This document shows, one piece after another, positions 31,696 to 42,204 of a stretch of 64,000 nt of DNA. Each line of letters opens with the position of its first letter. Position 1 is the first letter of the stretch. Under the pieces are notes generated by a model that had not been told where the DNA came from, did not search any database, and saw only the letters and a list, made by a program, of their open reading frames with translations. Position numbers and translations under genes: made by a program. The stretch comes from Massospora cicadina (Eukaryota; Entomophthoromycota; Entomophthoromycetes; Entomophthorales; Entomophthoraceae): the NCBI GenBank assembly GCA_022478985.1, contig JAKSZP010014870.1, positions 16,875 through 80,874 on the forward strand, in the 5' to 3' direction.

Positions 31696-32345
31696 GTAGG
31701 GTATTTTTAATCCATCCTAACCATTATATTCCAAAGCCATGCACTACTACATACCAATATCAAAGCAATCACCAGCTTGCAATAATGGTGGTGGCCTCAC
31801 CCAAATATTGCCCACTCTTCAGGGCAGTCACAAAATCTGCCACCTTATAACCAATGGTTTGCTCCTCCCACCTTTCCCTCCTGACTTCCCTGCTGTCATC
31901 AGGTGCAAAATCCTCATACTTACATGATAATGACTATTGCAGTATGCGCCATTGATACAGAAACAAAATTCAACCCAAAATTAAAGGAATGCACTCAAGT
32001 CTCATCACCTTTGCTTTCCTCCCTAACGTCCACATTCAGGAATACAACCTTTCCAAATTTTTTAATTTGATGTTTGTTGCCATACTGATCTCTGACAATC
32101 TACCATACATTAATTTGAGCATCATTACATCAAAGCCCTCACTCCATTGCTCTCTGCCATGATTCACATATTCTGCAAGATCTTAGTTGTCAAGGAGGCG
32201 CCCAACCCCCTCCCCTTCCACCATAGGTGGATAGGCATTTTGCTAATTCCACCTGGTTGAAGGGTTTTGATTTGAATTTCCCATTTTTTGCTTTCCCCAT
32301 CCTTGAGTGCATCATCTCCAGTTGTGTACTCTCAAATAAATTTTT
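31696..32345 (+). mobile_element. Unknown element family U, copy 3
   Basis: Plus-strand sequence aligns with the minus strand of 27429-28000. Shared landmarks in order are CTCCC-type text before CCTCCTGACTTCCCTG, AAATTCAACCC, CAACCCCCTCC, and an end with AAATAAATTTTTATAGG. Translation gives PPFPPDFPAVIRCKI against PPDFPESTCSKI. No stop-free frame exceeds 62 codons, so the copy is more decayed than the one at 28 kb. Confidence 0.5.
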
Positions 32346-32566
32346 ATAGGTTATTTTTCATAAGAATATAATAATTTAATAAAAATTATATGTACTATCT
32401 AAAATAATATGAGATTCAATGGTAATTGTATATCATTTCAGATGAGCTTTTAATATTATTTAGTATATTCAATAGATTTCTTTCTTGTTGCAAACACTTT
32501 TGCAACCCATTCAATTCAAGACTAAATCTAGTTTGATAATCTCATAGAGGGGATTAGTCTGCGCCC

Positions 32567-33643
32567 ATGTCTGAAAGCAGTTGGGCAAGCAAGGCAAGAG
32601 GAGCAGGCGGAAGGCCTGCGGCCTCTAACGTTCAAAAACGCCCCAGAGAGTCTGGCGGAATAGAAAAAAATCTAAAAAAACTGGTGGTCACAATTTCTCC
32701 GGAGATACTTGTGTAGCAAGCAAGATGCAACCAGTACATCAACATGCCACATTCCCAGCCACTTTTGTCGGTGGAATTCGGAGTCCATGTGTATCTGGAC
32801 ATCCAAAAAACAGCCCTATGTGAAAAATTTTGTGAAGATGTACACAAAATTTTTCCGACCGCGGTGTACATGGCACCTCACTCCATGTCATGCGGTTGGC
32901 TGGACCTAGGTTTTGAAAACAAAAAAGCAGCAGATGAGGCTGCAGCAGTGCGCATAGTGGTTGACCTCCCTGAAGGGCAATGGGTCATCAAAAATAAATG
33001 CACCAGATGGACAAAATCAAACCAAATTTTCCTCACGTTTGACTTTTTGCCTACTACAGTAAAATGTGACATTTTGGAGCAACACCTGAAAGATGGTCTT
33101 GCCATATATGGCGAAATACAATCTTTTGAAATGCAACGTTTCACGCTGATGCCACACCTGTGCACTGGCAAAGCCATCGCAGTTCTGACCCCAACCAAGG
33201 AGATTGTGAAGGACCTAACCCAGATCCCGCACTCCACCTTTATTGATATTGCAGGGCACACCACCCACCCATTCTGGGTAACCGTGGACAGCGCGCCCCC
33301 CATTTGCACCCACTGTGATGCGTTCAGCCATAAGGCGCATGCATGCCCCATCAAGGAGGGTGTCACATTCCAAGAGCACCCCTTGGCGGCCATGGCCAGT
33401 GGGGAGGCGCACTACAAACCAACCGCAAGCACCAAGGAGGCTTTCCTGTGGGGAGCACAAGGCTGCTACCTATTGGTAAAGCCCATCTCCCCGCAGGAGT
33501 GGAAGAAGGCCAAGCAGGCCCATAGGACCACGGCCAAGGAAGCAGCCAAGGCCACCACCACCATCCCACACTCACAACGCCAGGAGGACATGGAGACCTT
33601 CACAGCGGAAGCAACTCGGGAATCCATCACCCAATCAGATTAG
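32567..33643 (+). pseudogene. LINE C ORF1 with CCHC knuckle, one amber stop
   Basis: The start at 32567 (MSESSWASKARG) is in register with the long frame from 32744. The only break is a TAG at 32714-32716, a single change from CAG. The product is about 358 residues. It has a basic N-terminus, then an RRM-like middle (IYGEIQSFEMQRF; GKAIAVLTPT). A perfect zinc knuckle C-x2-C-x4-H-x4-C (CTHCDAFSHKAHAC, about residue 248) follows, then a charged Ala/Lys/Thr-rich tail. This architecture is the esterase-free ORF1 type that binds LINE RNA. ORF2 starts 345 bases later. Confidence 0.88.
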
Positions 33644-33988
33644 GAGGCCCATGCCGAACGGGCCACTCAATCTGAGGATCCAATGGGAGATTTGATCTCA
33701 CTCAATTGCTGCACCCAAGCCCCAGTTGAAACTGACTTGGGACCTATCCCAACCAAAAAAATTTTTTTTGCCCCACTCGACGGTGCACTGAACTTATCCG
33801 CACCGCAAAAAATTCGTCCAACGTTGGGAAAACAAAAAGTGAAGGCCAAAGCCAACGCGACTCTTTCCGCAAAAATTAACAAAAAACCCCAATAGCGTTG
33901 CTGCTAATACCCGCGCTGCTGTGAAAGCCCGTGGGGACCTGGAAGAGGCTGGTGGGCCCGGGGACCCACCCCTCACACCTAAGGTGCG

Positions 33989-34700
33989 ATGGGGGAAACC
34001 TTCACTCTAGGGATGCTTAATATCGCCAGACTCAAGGCCTCCCTGTCACAGGCTAGGAAACTGAGTTTTTTACAAAACAATTTATCCGTGGATATCCTGG
34101 CCATCCAGGAGTCCCACTGTCCATGAGGTTCTGAGGAAACTTTGGAAAACAATGCTCCTACCATCCCTATCCTTTTGGTCAAAGCACTGTGGGGTGCTAA
34201 TTTGGAAAAACAATTTTTTCAAATTTACATCTTCAGAAACATTCCTAAATGGCTGAGTGCTCATTGTCACCTTCTCATGGGCTGATGTTGCACACACAAT
34301 CGTCAACATTTACGCCCCAAATGGTACACAAGAGCGTCGGGAATTTTTCTCGTCAGTCAAATCCCTCCCGCTACCCCCCGATTCTTTCCTAATTGGTGAC
34401 ATGAACTGTTGGCTAAACTCATCAACAGACCGGTGGCTGCCCTCACCCCACGCCCCACAGGGTCATGTATAACTACGCGTTCTAAAAGCCACCCTTGGGT
34501 TAATGGATGCGCTGCCGTGACATGCCCCACTGCTCGAAAACATGATGCATCCCCACATCCACAATGGCCAATTAAGGTCCATGACCTGCATTGACCTTAT
34601 TCTAGCACCGGCGAAATTCCAACCCCACATCTCCCACTTCAAAACAACGAAAATGGAATTCTCTGACCACCGACTGGTCTCGATAACATACCACTTACCC
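33989..34700 (+). pseudogene. LINE C ORF2, apurinic-like endonuclease
   Basis: The start at 33989 reads MGETFTLGMLNIARL, with the Asn motif, and continues DILAIQESHC with the catalytic Glu. After a TGA and frame changes the motifs continue: VNIYAPNG, GDMNCW (GDFN motif) at about 34400, IDLILAP, and FSDHRLVS (SDH motif) at about 34660. All catalytic motifs survive even though the frame is broken in at least three places. The enzyme nicks the chromosomal target to prime reverse transcription. Confidence 0.88.
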
Positions 34701-35321
34701 ATCACAGTTGCAAAGGCCCCACATTGGTGCAAAATTCACCCCCCAGAGCTCGCGTCGCCAGGATTTTCCATGTGGGTGGAAGAGGCAACTTTGGCAAAAT
34801 TGTTTGTTGCACTGTTTTGTGCGGACCCCATTTCCACATGGGCAACTTTCAAAGATGACACCATCCGCCACTATCGCCATCTCCCATCCAGATGCTCATG
34901 AGCCACATTGGCGGTTATATCGCATGCACTGGCGGAATTGGCCCACTTGGAGTCCAACATTCCAGCCTCAGGATATAGCCCTGCATGGGGCCAGAAGTGG
35001 GCGGAGGCAGCCGCCCACCTCAACGCACTTGAAAGGCAACACAAACATTGGGTTTGTGTCCAATACAGGGCCACACGCATCACTAAAGGCGACAAGTGCA
35101 CCGCATACTTCTTCAAAAAAAATTTGCACCACGCCAGAGCGTGGCCTGCACACAGGTGCAAAGATTGGATAATTCTATTGTGGACACACTGGCTGAAGTG
35201 GCAATCAAAACGCAAAGATATTACTCTGAGTTATACTGAGCTGAACCAATTCAGCCAGCCAAAATGGCAGAATTTCTTGACAGAGCTCATATCTGCACCA
35301 TTTTCTGATACCCGGAAATAA

Positions 35322-36740
35322 TGAATTTAATTACTCTGAACGAATTATGGACTACCATTTGTGGTGTGCCAAACCGAAATGCCCAGGCCCAGATGGCATT
35401 CCATATGAGTTCTACAAAAAATATTTTAAAATATATATCCCCATTGCTGCTAGCCTCACTCAACCAAAGCCTGTTGGAAATGCGCCTCCTACCAGGAGGA
35501 CATGAGGCCTTTACGGTCACACTCTTCAAGAAAGGGGATAGGCTAGACTTAGCCAACTGGCGCCCCATTTCTCTGACAAACACAGACACCAAAATTTTAA
35601 CAAAAATCATGGCTAACATTTAGGGACTGTAGCATCTGCCACCATCTCCCCAGAACAATTCAGTTTCATCCCCAGAAGGTCAATTTGGGATAACGTGCAC
35701 TCTGTGGCTAATGTGTGTCAGTCCACAGCCTCTGGGGCACTTGTATTCTTGGACCAACAAAAGGCCTATGATAGAGTAAACTGGGAATACCTTAGGGCCT
35801 GCCTCCAAAAATTCTGCCTACCTCCCCGCTTCATTAACTGGGTGATGCTGCTCACGGAATCTGCAACAATGGCAGTGCGCGGCCCAGGTTTCCTAATGGA
35901 AGTAGTCCGTCCTCAAAGGAGCCTGCGACAAGGGGACCCCTTAGCCCACTCTTATACAACTTCAGCCTTGACCCACTACTGCGAAATGTGAATGCCCAAC
36001 TCACTGGGGTCCATGTGCCAGGACAAACCCCAGTCAAGATGATGGCATTTGCAGATGATTGCGTGGTGGGGGTGTCTAATAACAAAGATGCACGCGCGCT
36101 TGAAGCCCTCATCCAGGAATATTCCCGGGTAAGCAACGCGGCACTGAACGCCTCCAAAACCGAAATCATCCTCCTTGGTCAGTTTCAGAACTGCTGGGCC
36201 CCAGAAAGTAGTTCCCAACCCGGCCCATCTGCTCGCCCACGTCCACGCCTTACTAACTCAAAACACACCGCTCCACTGGTGCTCCCCTTTGTGCCACGAC
36301 CTACCATAGGACCGGTACACCATCTGGGCGTGTGGTTGGAGGCAGGTGGATACGCGTCAGCAGTAATGGAGTGCCATATACTGGACAACGTGACGAAGCA
36401 AATAGCCTCTCTCAGAGCCCACCCTACTACCCTTACTTGCAGGGTTGTTCTTGCCAACTCTATGCTCCTATCCAAAGTCTGGTTTGGAGCCCACGCCATC
36501 CCCTTCTCCCCAAGCTTCTTCAAATCCCTGTATGCTTTGCTACAAGGCTGGCTTTGGTCAGGCCGCCCTCCACCTGTACGGCTAGAGGTCATGTTTGGCC
36601 CTCATCATCATGGTGGCATGGGCCTACTTGACTTCAAAGCCCATGCCGCCAAGATCCTGGGCACCTGGATTGTGGCCATCACTGCTCCTACACTCCCATC
36701 CCAACACTGGTCCTGCGCGGCCTGCTTCAACTTCTCCTGA
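35322..36740 (+). pseudogene. LINE C ORF2, reverse transcriptase and thumb
   Basis: Fingers: CPGPDGIPYEFYKKYF at about 35375, then KKGDRLDLANWRPISL after a frame change. Palm: FLDQQKAYDRVNWEYL with the first Asp, RQGDPL, and an intact FADD box in MMAFADDCVVGVSN. Thumb: the frame 35988-36740, with HHLGVWLEAGG and GGMGLLDFKAHAAKILG. After RQGDP the frame shifts by one missing base in the C4 run at 35937-35940, beyond which the expected PLLYNFSL appears in the next frame. With its active-site residues intact, this is the least decayed RT in the window. Confidence 0.92.
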
Positions 36741-37109
36741 GCCTTGGGCCTCAACAATCCATCAAACCCCCACTCCCTGATGAAATACCTCGCATCACAC
36801 ACATCAGCCACAGGTCCTCACGGGACTAAAACCCACTACAAACGAATCCTACTCTCCATGCGAAGCGCAGAGTGGAGAATTCATATTAGTGGACATACAA
36901 CCTGAAGAGGCCGCCCCTCTCCTCAGTTCACACAAGAGGTACAGGGGCTACCCATCCATGATGGCGTGATCCCCATTTGACCCCAAGTCCTATCCAGGGT
37001 GGACTACCTGGACATGATGGACATCCCTTATTACACTGAGACCCAAAAGACTATCTGGAAATACGCACACCATCCTCTGTTGCAGCCTCAAGTCCGCTCC
37101 CATGTGTGG

Positions 37110-37250
37110 CGCTGCCTGAGGTAGGTGTATCATACAGCTGAGCGCTCTAATGCTTTACACTCATCCTGTGTTTTGTGTGGCCAGTATGGAACGCTGTTTC
37201 ACCGCCTGGAGAAGTGCCCCACCTCTAAAGTAATATGGCGCGAAGTCCAA
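37110..37250 (+). pseudogene. LINE C C-terminal zf-RVT
   Basis: Within the frame from 37125: CVLCGQYGTLFHRLEKC then VIWREVQ, the C-x2-C ... H-x4-C zinc motif of the zf-RVT domain. A second frame continues to 37644 but I see no further domain. The element's 3' UTR runs to 37754. Confidence 0.8.
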
Positions 37251-37770
37251 CGTCTGCTAGGCCAGGATCAAACGCATCCCTTCAGTCTGTCAAGAGATAT
37301 GTTTGCTTCATCAATGGCCTCCCCCTTCCACCCTCCCTCCGGGCTCTGGTGGTTGCAATCGCCATGTGGACTATACACACGATTGTCTTGGATGCCATCG
37401 CTGGCTCCATCCTCACCCTCCCAGAAGCTGTCCACAGATTCCGGTCTCATTTGGTGGACCACTTTCAAGTGTGGATGTTTGGATATCTCCCACCGCGTCG
37501 CTGACAGCTGGTCTCCTCCTGGTTCCCAGTCTGGTTCATCAAATCAGACCCCTTCCTCCACACGTGCTCAATAGTGGCTACGTCCCCTACACACGTTCCC
37601 TCCCCCTTCCCATAAGTGGCGTTCCCGCTGGCAACAAGAGATAGCTTCGCTTCTCTGGGGTGCCTCCCCTGGTACTAAGTTTTGCCTCATCTGAGTCATA
37701 TTCAGAAGTGTCCATCCCATGGTCAGCCTTCCCCGCAATAAATTTAAATTTAAATATATTCAATAGATTT

Positions 37771-38110
37771 ATAGCTTTTGGCAAGAAGTTGGCTGGTTTA
37801 GTTTTTAACTGACTTTAAAATAAAGAAAGAGGTCCTCAATTTAATCTGTATATATGTTTTTACCCAAATTTGAAAAAGGAGGAGGTTCTCAATTTGATAT
37901 GTATATATGTTTTTCTGACATGATATATGTCCTATGGCTGGGAAGTATGCTCAAAGTCCAGGCAAGTGTGAGACCATAGTATGACAAGTATAAATCATTA
38001 TAGATGACTATTAACTTTGCATAATTTGACCAATAAAATCAACCAAATAATTAAAATGATGTAATATAGTAGATAGATTCAGAAAGTATGCCATATAATT
38101 GATAATACAA
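37771..38110 (-). repeat. Inverted dispersed repeat sharing the 71-bp unit
   Basis: The reverse complement matches 13985-14530. Common text includes AAGGAGGAGGTTCTCAATTT (37877), CATAGTATGAC, GTCCAGGCAAGTGTGAGACC and TTTGACCAATAAAATCAACC. The last is the reverse of the 71-bp unit. Confidence 0.65.
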
Positions 38111-38589
38111 TCAACAAAATATTAAAACCTAAATAAAATAAAAAAACTACCAACTATACATGAAACATTGGGTCAATCAAATCAGCTGAACAATTATATA
38201 TATATACTTCATAGATTAATTATGTCAAGTTTATTTAAGATTGGCAAATAGTTATGAGTAGAGGGTGAAATTAACATGCATTTATAATGATTTTATTTCA
38301 CAAAATAATTTCCTAAACATCCACAACTAAATGCTACCTAATTTATTCTAAATTATTTAAATTTTACTCTATCTATCAGCTATTTGCCTGCTGTCATACA
38401 CAGTTTTAGTTAAGCTAATCCAACCATTACTTAAGTAATCTTACCATCTCAGGTATCATTTTTTTAAAAGTTAAATGACTTAACATAATGATATTATAGA
38501 ATCATAACAGTAGTAAAATGTTAATAAAGTCTTTAACAACCTTCAGCCATAAGGCATATATCATGCACTTAAATTTTTTATCATAAGGT
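38111..38589. other. AT-rich spacer, no gene seen
   Basis: No domain-bearing frame. The right edge (38520-38589) may be the decayed fingers of the G4 reverse transcriptase. Confidence 0.4.
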
Positions 38590-38999
38590 AAAACTTTAAT
38601 CATTTTTACAATAAAATGGGTGAAGCCCACAGACTCTTTGATAGTTTGAGCATCCCTTGCTTGAGTAGCTTTCTGATCTCCTCTGTCTCTACTTCCTCAG
38701 TTGCCCTAGACTGAAAGATTGGCTGAGACCTGATGGGGGGATGATCTCCGGTGTCCACTCAATGGACCACCCCCAAGCGCACCCTAAATAATGATCATTA
38801 ACAGCAAAAATCTCCTTATATTTTTTAAAAAAAAGATATCAACTGATCCTTCTGTTCTTCTGATAATCTGACTAAGTTTTCATGCGGCACCACCATCATT
38901 ACATTAGGATGAAAATTGACTGATAAACCAAATTCATCCAACAACTAAAACTCATAAACCTGAAGGACCTCCTTAACAGGGATCAAATGTAAATATGCC

Positions 39000-39700
39000 A
39001 ATATTTGATGTTAATGGATTTGCAATGGTTCTGTTTGTAGATTTGCTAGTAGAACCTTAATCTCTCCATGTCCTATTAGTATAATGCCTGGAACCACATG
39101 GGGCTCCAGCCAGAATTGCTGATATGGCCAATGACCTCCCCATAGAGCCCAGATGGTACTTCCACCTCAAACTCAGTGTTTACTATGACTTGGTGACTGG
39201 AGGGGATGGATATAGGCCTAGCAGCTCTGAGAGGCAGCCCTTGATATTCATATATCTGTTGGGGAAGGGCCCAGGTCTTGTTTTTTAGTTAATTGTAGTG
39301 CACTGGGATCACTCCATCACCATAAGCTAGGTTGATATGTCCCATATGCGCTGGATCTTTTGGCACTCTGCTAGAGGTAATATAAATTGGGATCTGCTGC
39401 CCCAAAATTTTGAACATCTCTTCCATCATGTCAACAACAGCACCAAAGTGTCACATAAAAGTGGTTCCAATTAACTGGTCATAATGGCTGTTTGGTAACA
39501 CTATTGCCAGAGCTACAACAACAATTGACATAAACTGCAAGGGGAGCACACTGTACGCTCCTTCTGAGGACATGGTTCCCACTTCAGCAGTCCCTTACAC
39601 CATGCAATGATCTACATCAGGTTTTAATGTAAGCTTTTCCACCAACTTAGTGGAATTATATTGACTGAAGAACCCATATCTACTATCTCATGGACTCATA
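39000..39700 (-). pseudogene. G4 protease and linker, heavily broken
   Basis: Short minus-strand pieces correspond to the protease region of G1 (2998-3852). Near 39490 is an AIVLPNSHYDQLIGTTFM-like stretch, and upstream at about 39550 a GAYSVLPLQF-like stretch. Both are in the expected place between gag and RT. No frame of useful length remains. Confidence 0.5.
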
Positions 39701-40177
39701 TTTTGGCTACAACAATGTTACAGCACATAAATTCTAATGAATTTTTTTTGACTTTTTAATACATGAACATTTAAAAATCACTGCCTCTAAGAAAACCCAC
39801 AATCTCTTCACCAACTTTAGGGTATTTTTTGATAATAGTGTCTACTGGAAGGGCAACGTTTACTCCTTACAAGGAAGATGCATCTGCAGATGGGTCCAGC
39901 TTGTTAGGGAGACTTGGTCAAACATTTGACAAGTGTACATCTTATGCTGAAGCCTTGGCTTGCATTTGTGTCAATACACTCATCCCTCCAACTGGCTGCT
40001 GATATAAGAATGCATCATTATAAGGAGGGACTTCTGATGAATATACATTGGTAAGTTCAGGTGGGAAGTTTGGGATTGGGATAGTGGAGGTAGAGAGTCC
40101 CGTCTCTACTCTGCTCTGACTTTTCCCTGATAGTACTGGTCCTGCTGTATGTAATGGACATGAAGATTGGGGCAACC

Positions 40178-41580
40178 TCATGCCAGGTGCCCAGGGTGAC
40201 TGCATTTAAAACAATCTACCCTGTAGGGCCTGCATCCTTGATTATTGTACGATAGCCCACAACATAAGTTGGACTGTGGGTGATTGGTGTAAACAGTCCT
40301 AGTCCAATAGTTGAACTGCTGATGGTAGCTTGGTCGAGGGTGAGATGCATAGTTATAATAGGGCCAGGGGTTACTAGATGGACGCTGAACAGGGCGGGAT
40401 AACTTTTTCAAATAAAGAGGTCTGGTGATGGAAGCCACAGGTTTCTGCTCTGTATTGTGTGGAGTAAAGGTAGCAGATAGATGGCGCAAAATTTGGACAA
40501 TGTTGAGTAGGGGTATGTCATCCTCTAAAAGTGGAGCCATGAAATTGTAAAGATCACAGTATGGCTTCACCGCAGAGGTTACTGCAATTTTCACATTGGC
40601 TTCAGCTAGAGTGCCTGCCCCTATTAGCACGTGAGCTTCCATTGTGAATTGGTCTACAAACTCAGCTAGTGTCTCATTATGATGAATCCATATATTTAAA
40701 AACTCAGCCCTCCACTGTGACATATTTGTAGTGCATCCAAACAACCGCAGCACACTTCTTCACCTCCTGATATGAAATCTTTTTGTTTGGAAGATTGCAA
40801 GTAATTTGGTCAGCACTTCCAACATCTATAATGGATAACAGTAATTTAGCCTTATGCCAATCTGAGGCTCCTTCCATCACAAATTTGAATCATATGAAGA
40901 ATCTATAGATGTTTCCATTGCAATCAAATGGAGGTAGCTTGTTGATGCAAACCTCCTCTTCCTGCTCATAACTGCAAGCATTGGTAGTATACTGAGGAAT
41001 TAATTGAAACTCAGCTGGAATCTTGGCAAGAAGCTGGCTCAGAAGGGTCAGTGGCACATGCTTGATTGACTGCTCTAGGGGAAGCATAGGTTTTCTTGGT
41101 GGGCAGGACTGACATCAAATAGAGCGTTTGTTGGGTTGGAATATAGTCATCCCCCAAGCTGACATCATGAGTTGAGAAGCTCATGCTGCCTGCATGCTTG
41201 GTGAAAAGCTCTTCAGCTGGATATCCAGTCTATTATTCATCATAAAATGATCCTCTCTGAATGACATTTTGTCCTTCTGCTTCCCAATGGAGGTGAGGTG
41301 GATAAAAGGTAGGTTTCATTTTCTGCTCCATACATTGTAGCTGCTCAGTAGCTTTGTCCAGGTGATCATCAAGTTTCCTGTTCTGTTTTCCAAGTATCCA
41401 CAACTGACTATCTTCATTTTAAAGCTGATCTTTAACTTTGTCACGCTTTTGAAGGAGCTTCTCTTGTCTTTTGAGCATAGTGTCCACAACAATTTTGATT
41501 TCTGCAGCTTCTGCAAGCACAGCATATTGGGACATTTCCCCTTTAGTTTAGGCCTGAGATGCCATGGCCAGCAACTGGAT
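40178..41580 (-). pseudogene. G4 gag
   Basis: The frame at 40178-40753 (191 codons) covers the capsid C-terminus and nucleocapsid. It contains RAEFLNIWIHHNETLAEFVDQF, then a Pro/Tyr-rich stretch, then a damaged zinc knuckle CFKCSHPGHLA lacking the last Cys. An upstream frame (40890-41087) holds LPPFDCNGNIYRFF, the LPxFxG entry to Ty3 capsid. Upstream to 41580 is a coiled, Gln/Lys-rich N-terminus. Confidence 0.8.
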
Positions 41581-41612
41581 AATTATTTTATTTTTGTGGT
41601 TGTTCAATGGGA

Positions 41613-42204
41613 CCCAAGTAGTGAGCATCACTGTTATAATTTTGGCAATATATCAGAGATATGCCAAAAGGGTTTTTGCACAGAGTTAAGACCACTAAGC
41701 AATAGAATGGATAATATGGAGATTTTCAGTCCTCAAAACTCTTAAATAAATAAATATAATAAATATGGAGCAATTACCCCAATGACACTTCTTTATTCTA
41801 CCTTAATATTTTTAGTAGATACTCGCTGCTCCACTCTCTCTTTCTTACTAATATTCCTCCTCTTTTAATCTTCTCATCTCAATTATCTATAAGTGCCTTT
41901 GGTTGATACCAACCCTTTTTGCTTAGACTATTAATTTCTGCCATATTCTCATTGGTTCTGGCAGAGCCTACTATTCATTAAATTCATGATTGCCTTATCT
42001 TAAGGCGATCTACCAATTATTTGTTGTAGATTGAACTCACCTTATTGCCTGATTTGGAGGTGATCCACTAAATATTTGTTCATAGCTTGGTATTGCCCTA
42101 TCACCTTATGTCAAGGTGATCTCATCCATGTTATTAAAATACTCAGCTTAGCAATCTCACACATTCCGCCATAACTACTTAGGGCTTATCAATAAGTTAT
42201 ATCA
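41613..42204 (-). repeat. G4 primer-binding site and 5' LTR
   Basis: The primer-binding site at 41613-41630 matches 15 of 18 bases of the site in G1, G2 and G3. The LTR is 41632-42204, with inner edge TGTTATAA and outer edge TTATATCA forming a near-perfect inverted repeat. Strong homology with 7999-8537 includes the conserved ACTTCTTTATT, CTCATTGGTT and AGGGCTTATCA blocks. Confidence 0.85.

Larger units (their letters stand above)
32480..37754 (+). mobile_element. LINE C, near-complete non-LTR retrotransposon with target duplication
   Basis: The element is flanked by perfect 16-bp duplications TATATTCAATAGATTT at 32464-32479 and 37755-37770, which fix both ends. It carries ORF1 (32567-33643) and ORF2 (from 33989: endonuclease, RT, zf-RVT) and ends in GCAATAAATTTAAATTTAAA. 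The 3' terminus contains an AATAAA. CpG is less depleted than in LINEs A and B and stops are fewer, so it is younger. Its ORF1 lacks the 13-residue repeats of LINEs A and B. Confidence 0.93.
38590..42204 (-). mobile_element. Ty3/gypsy element G4, 5' half
   Basis: Minus-strand order is 5' LTR (41632-42204), primer-binding site (41613-41630), gag, protease, then the first part of RT. RT fingers are visible at about 38650 (LLKQGMLKLSKSLWASPILL), and similarity stops just after FKCMIYALWLKVVKD. RNase H and integrase are missing. The LTR is a relative of G3's. All frames are broken. Confidence 0.85.

Noticed and set aside
32878..33393. 171-codon minus-strand frame
   Set aside because: It is the antisense shadow of LINE C ORF1, whose CCHC motif and register are clear.
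36185..36592. 135-codon minus-strand frame
   Set aside because: Antisense to the LINE C RT thumb, where the plus-strand frame has conserved motifs.
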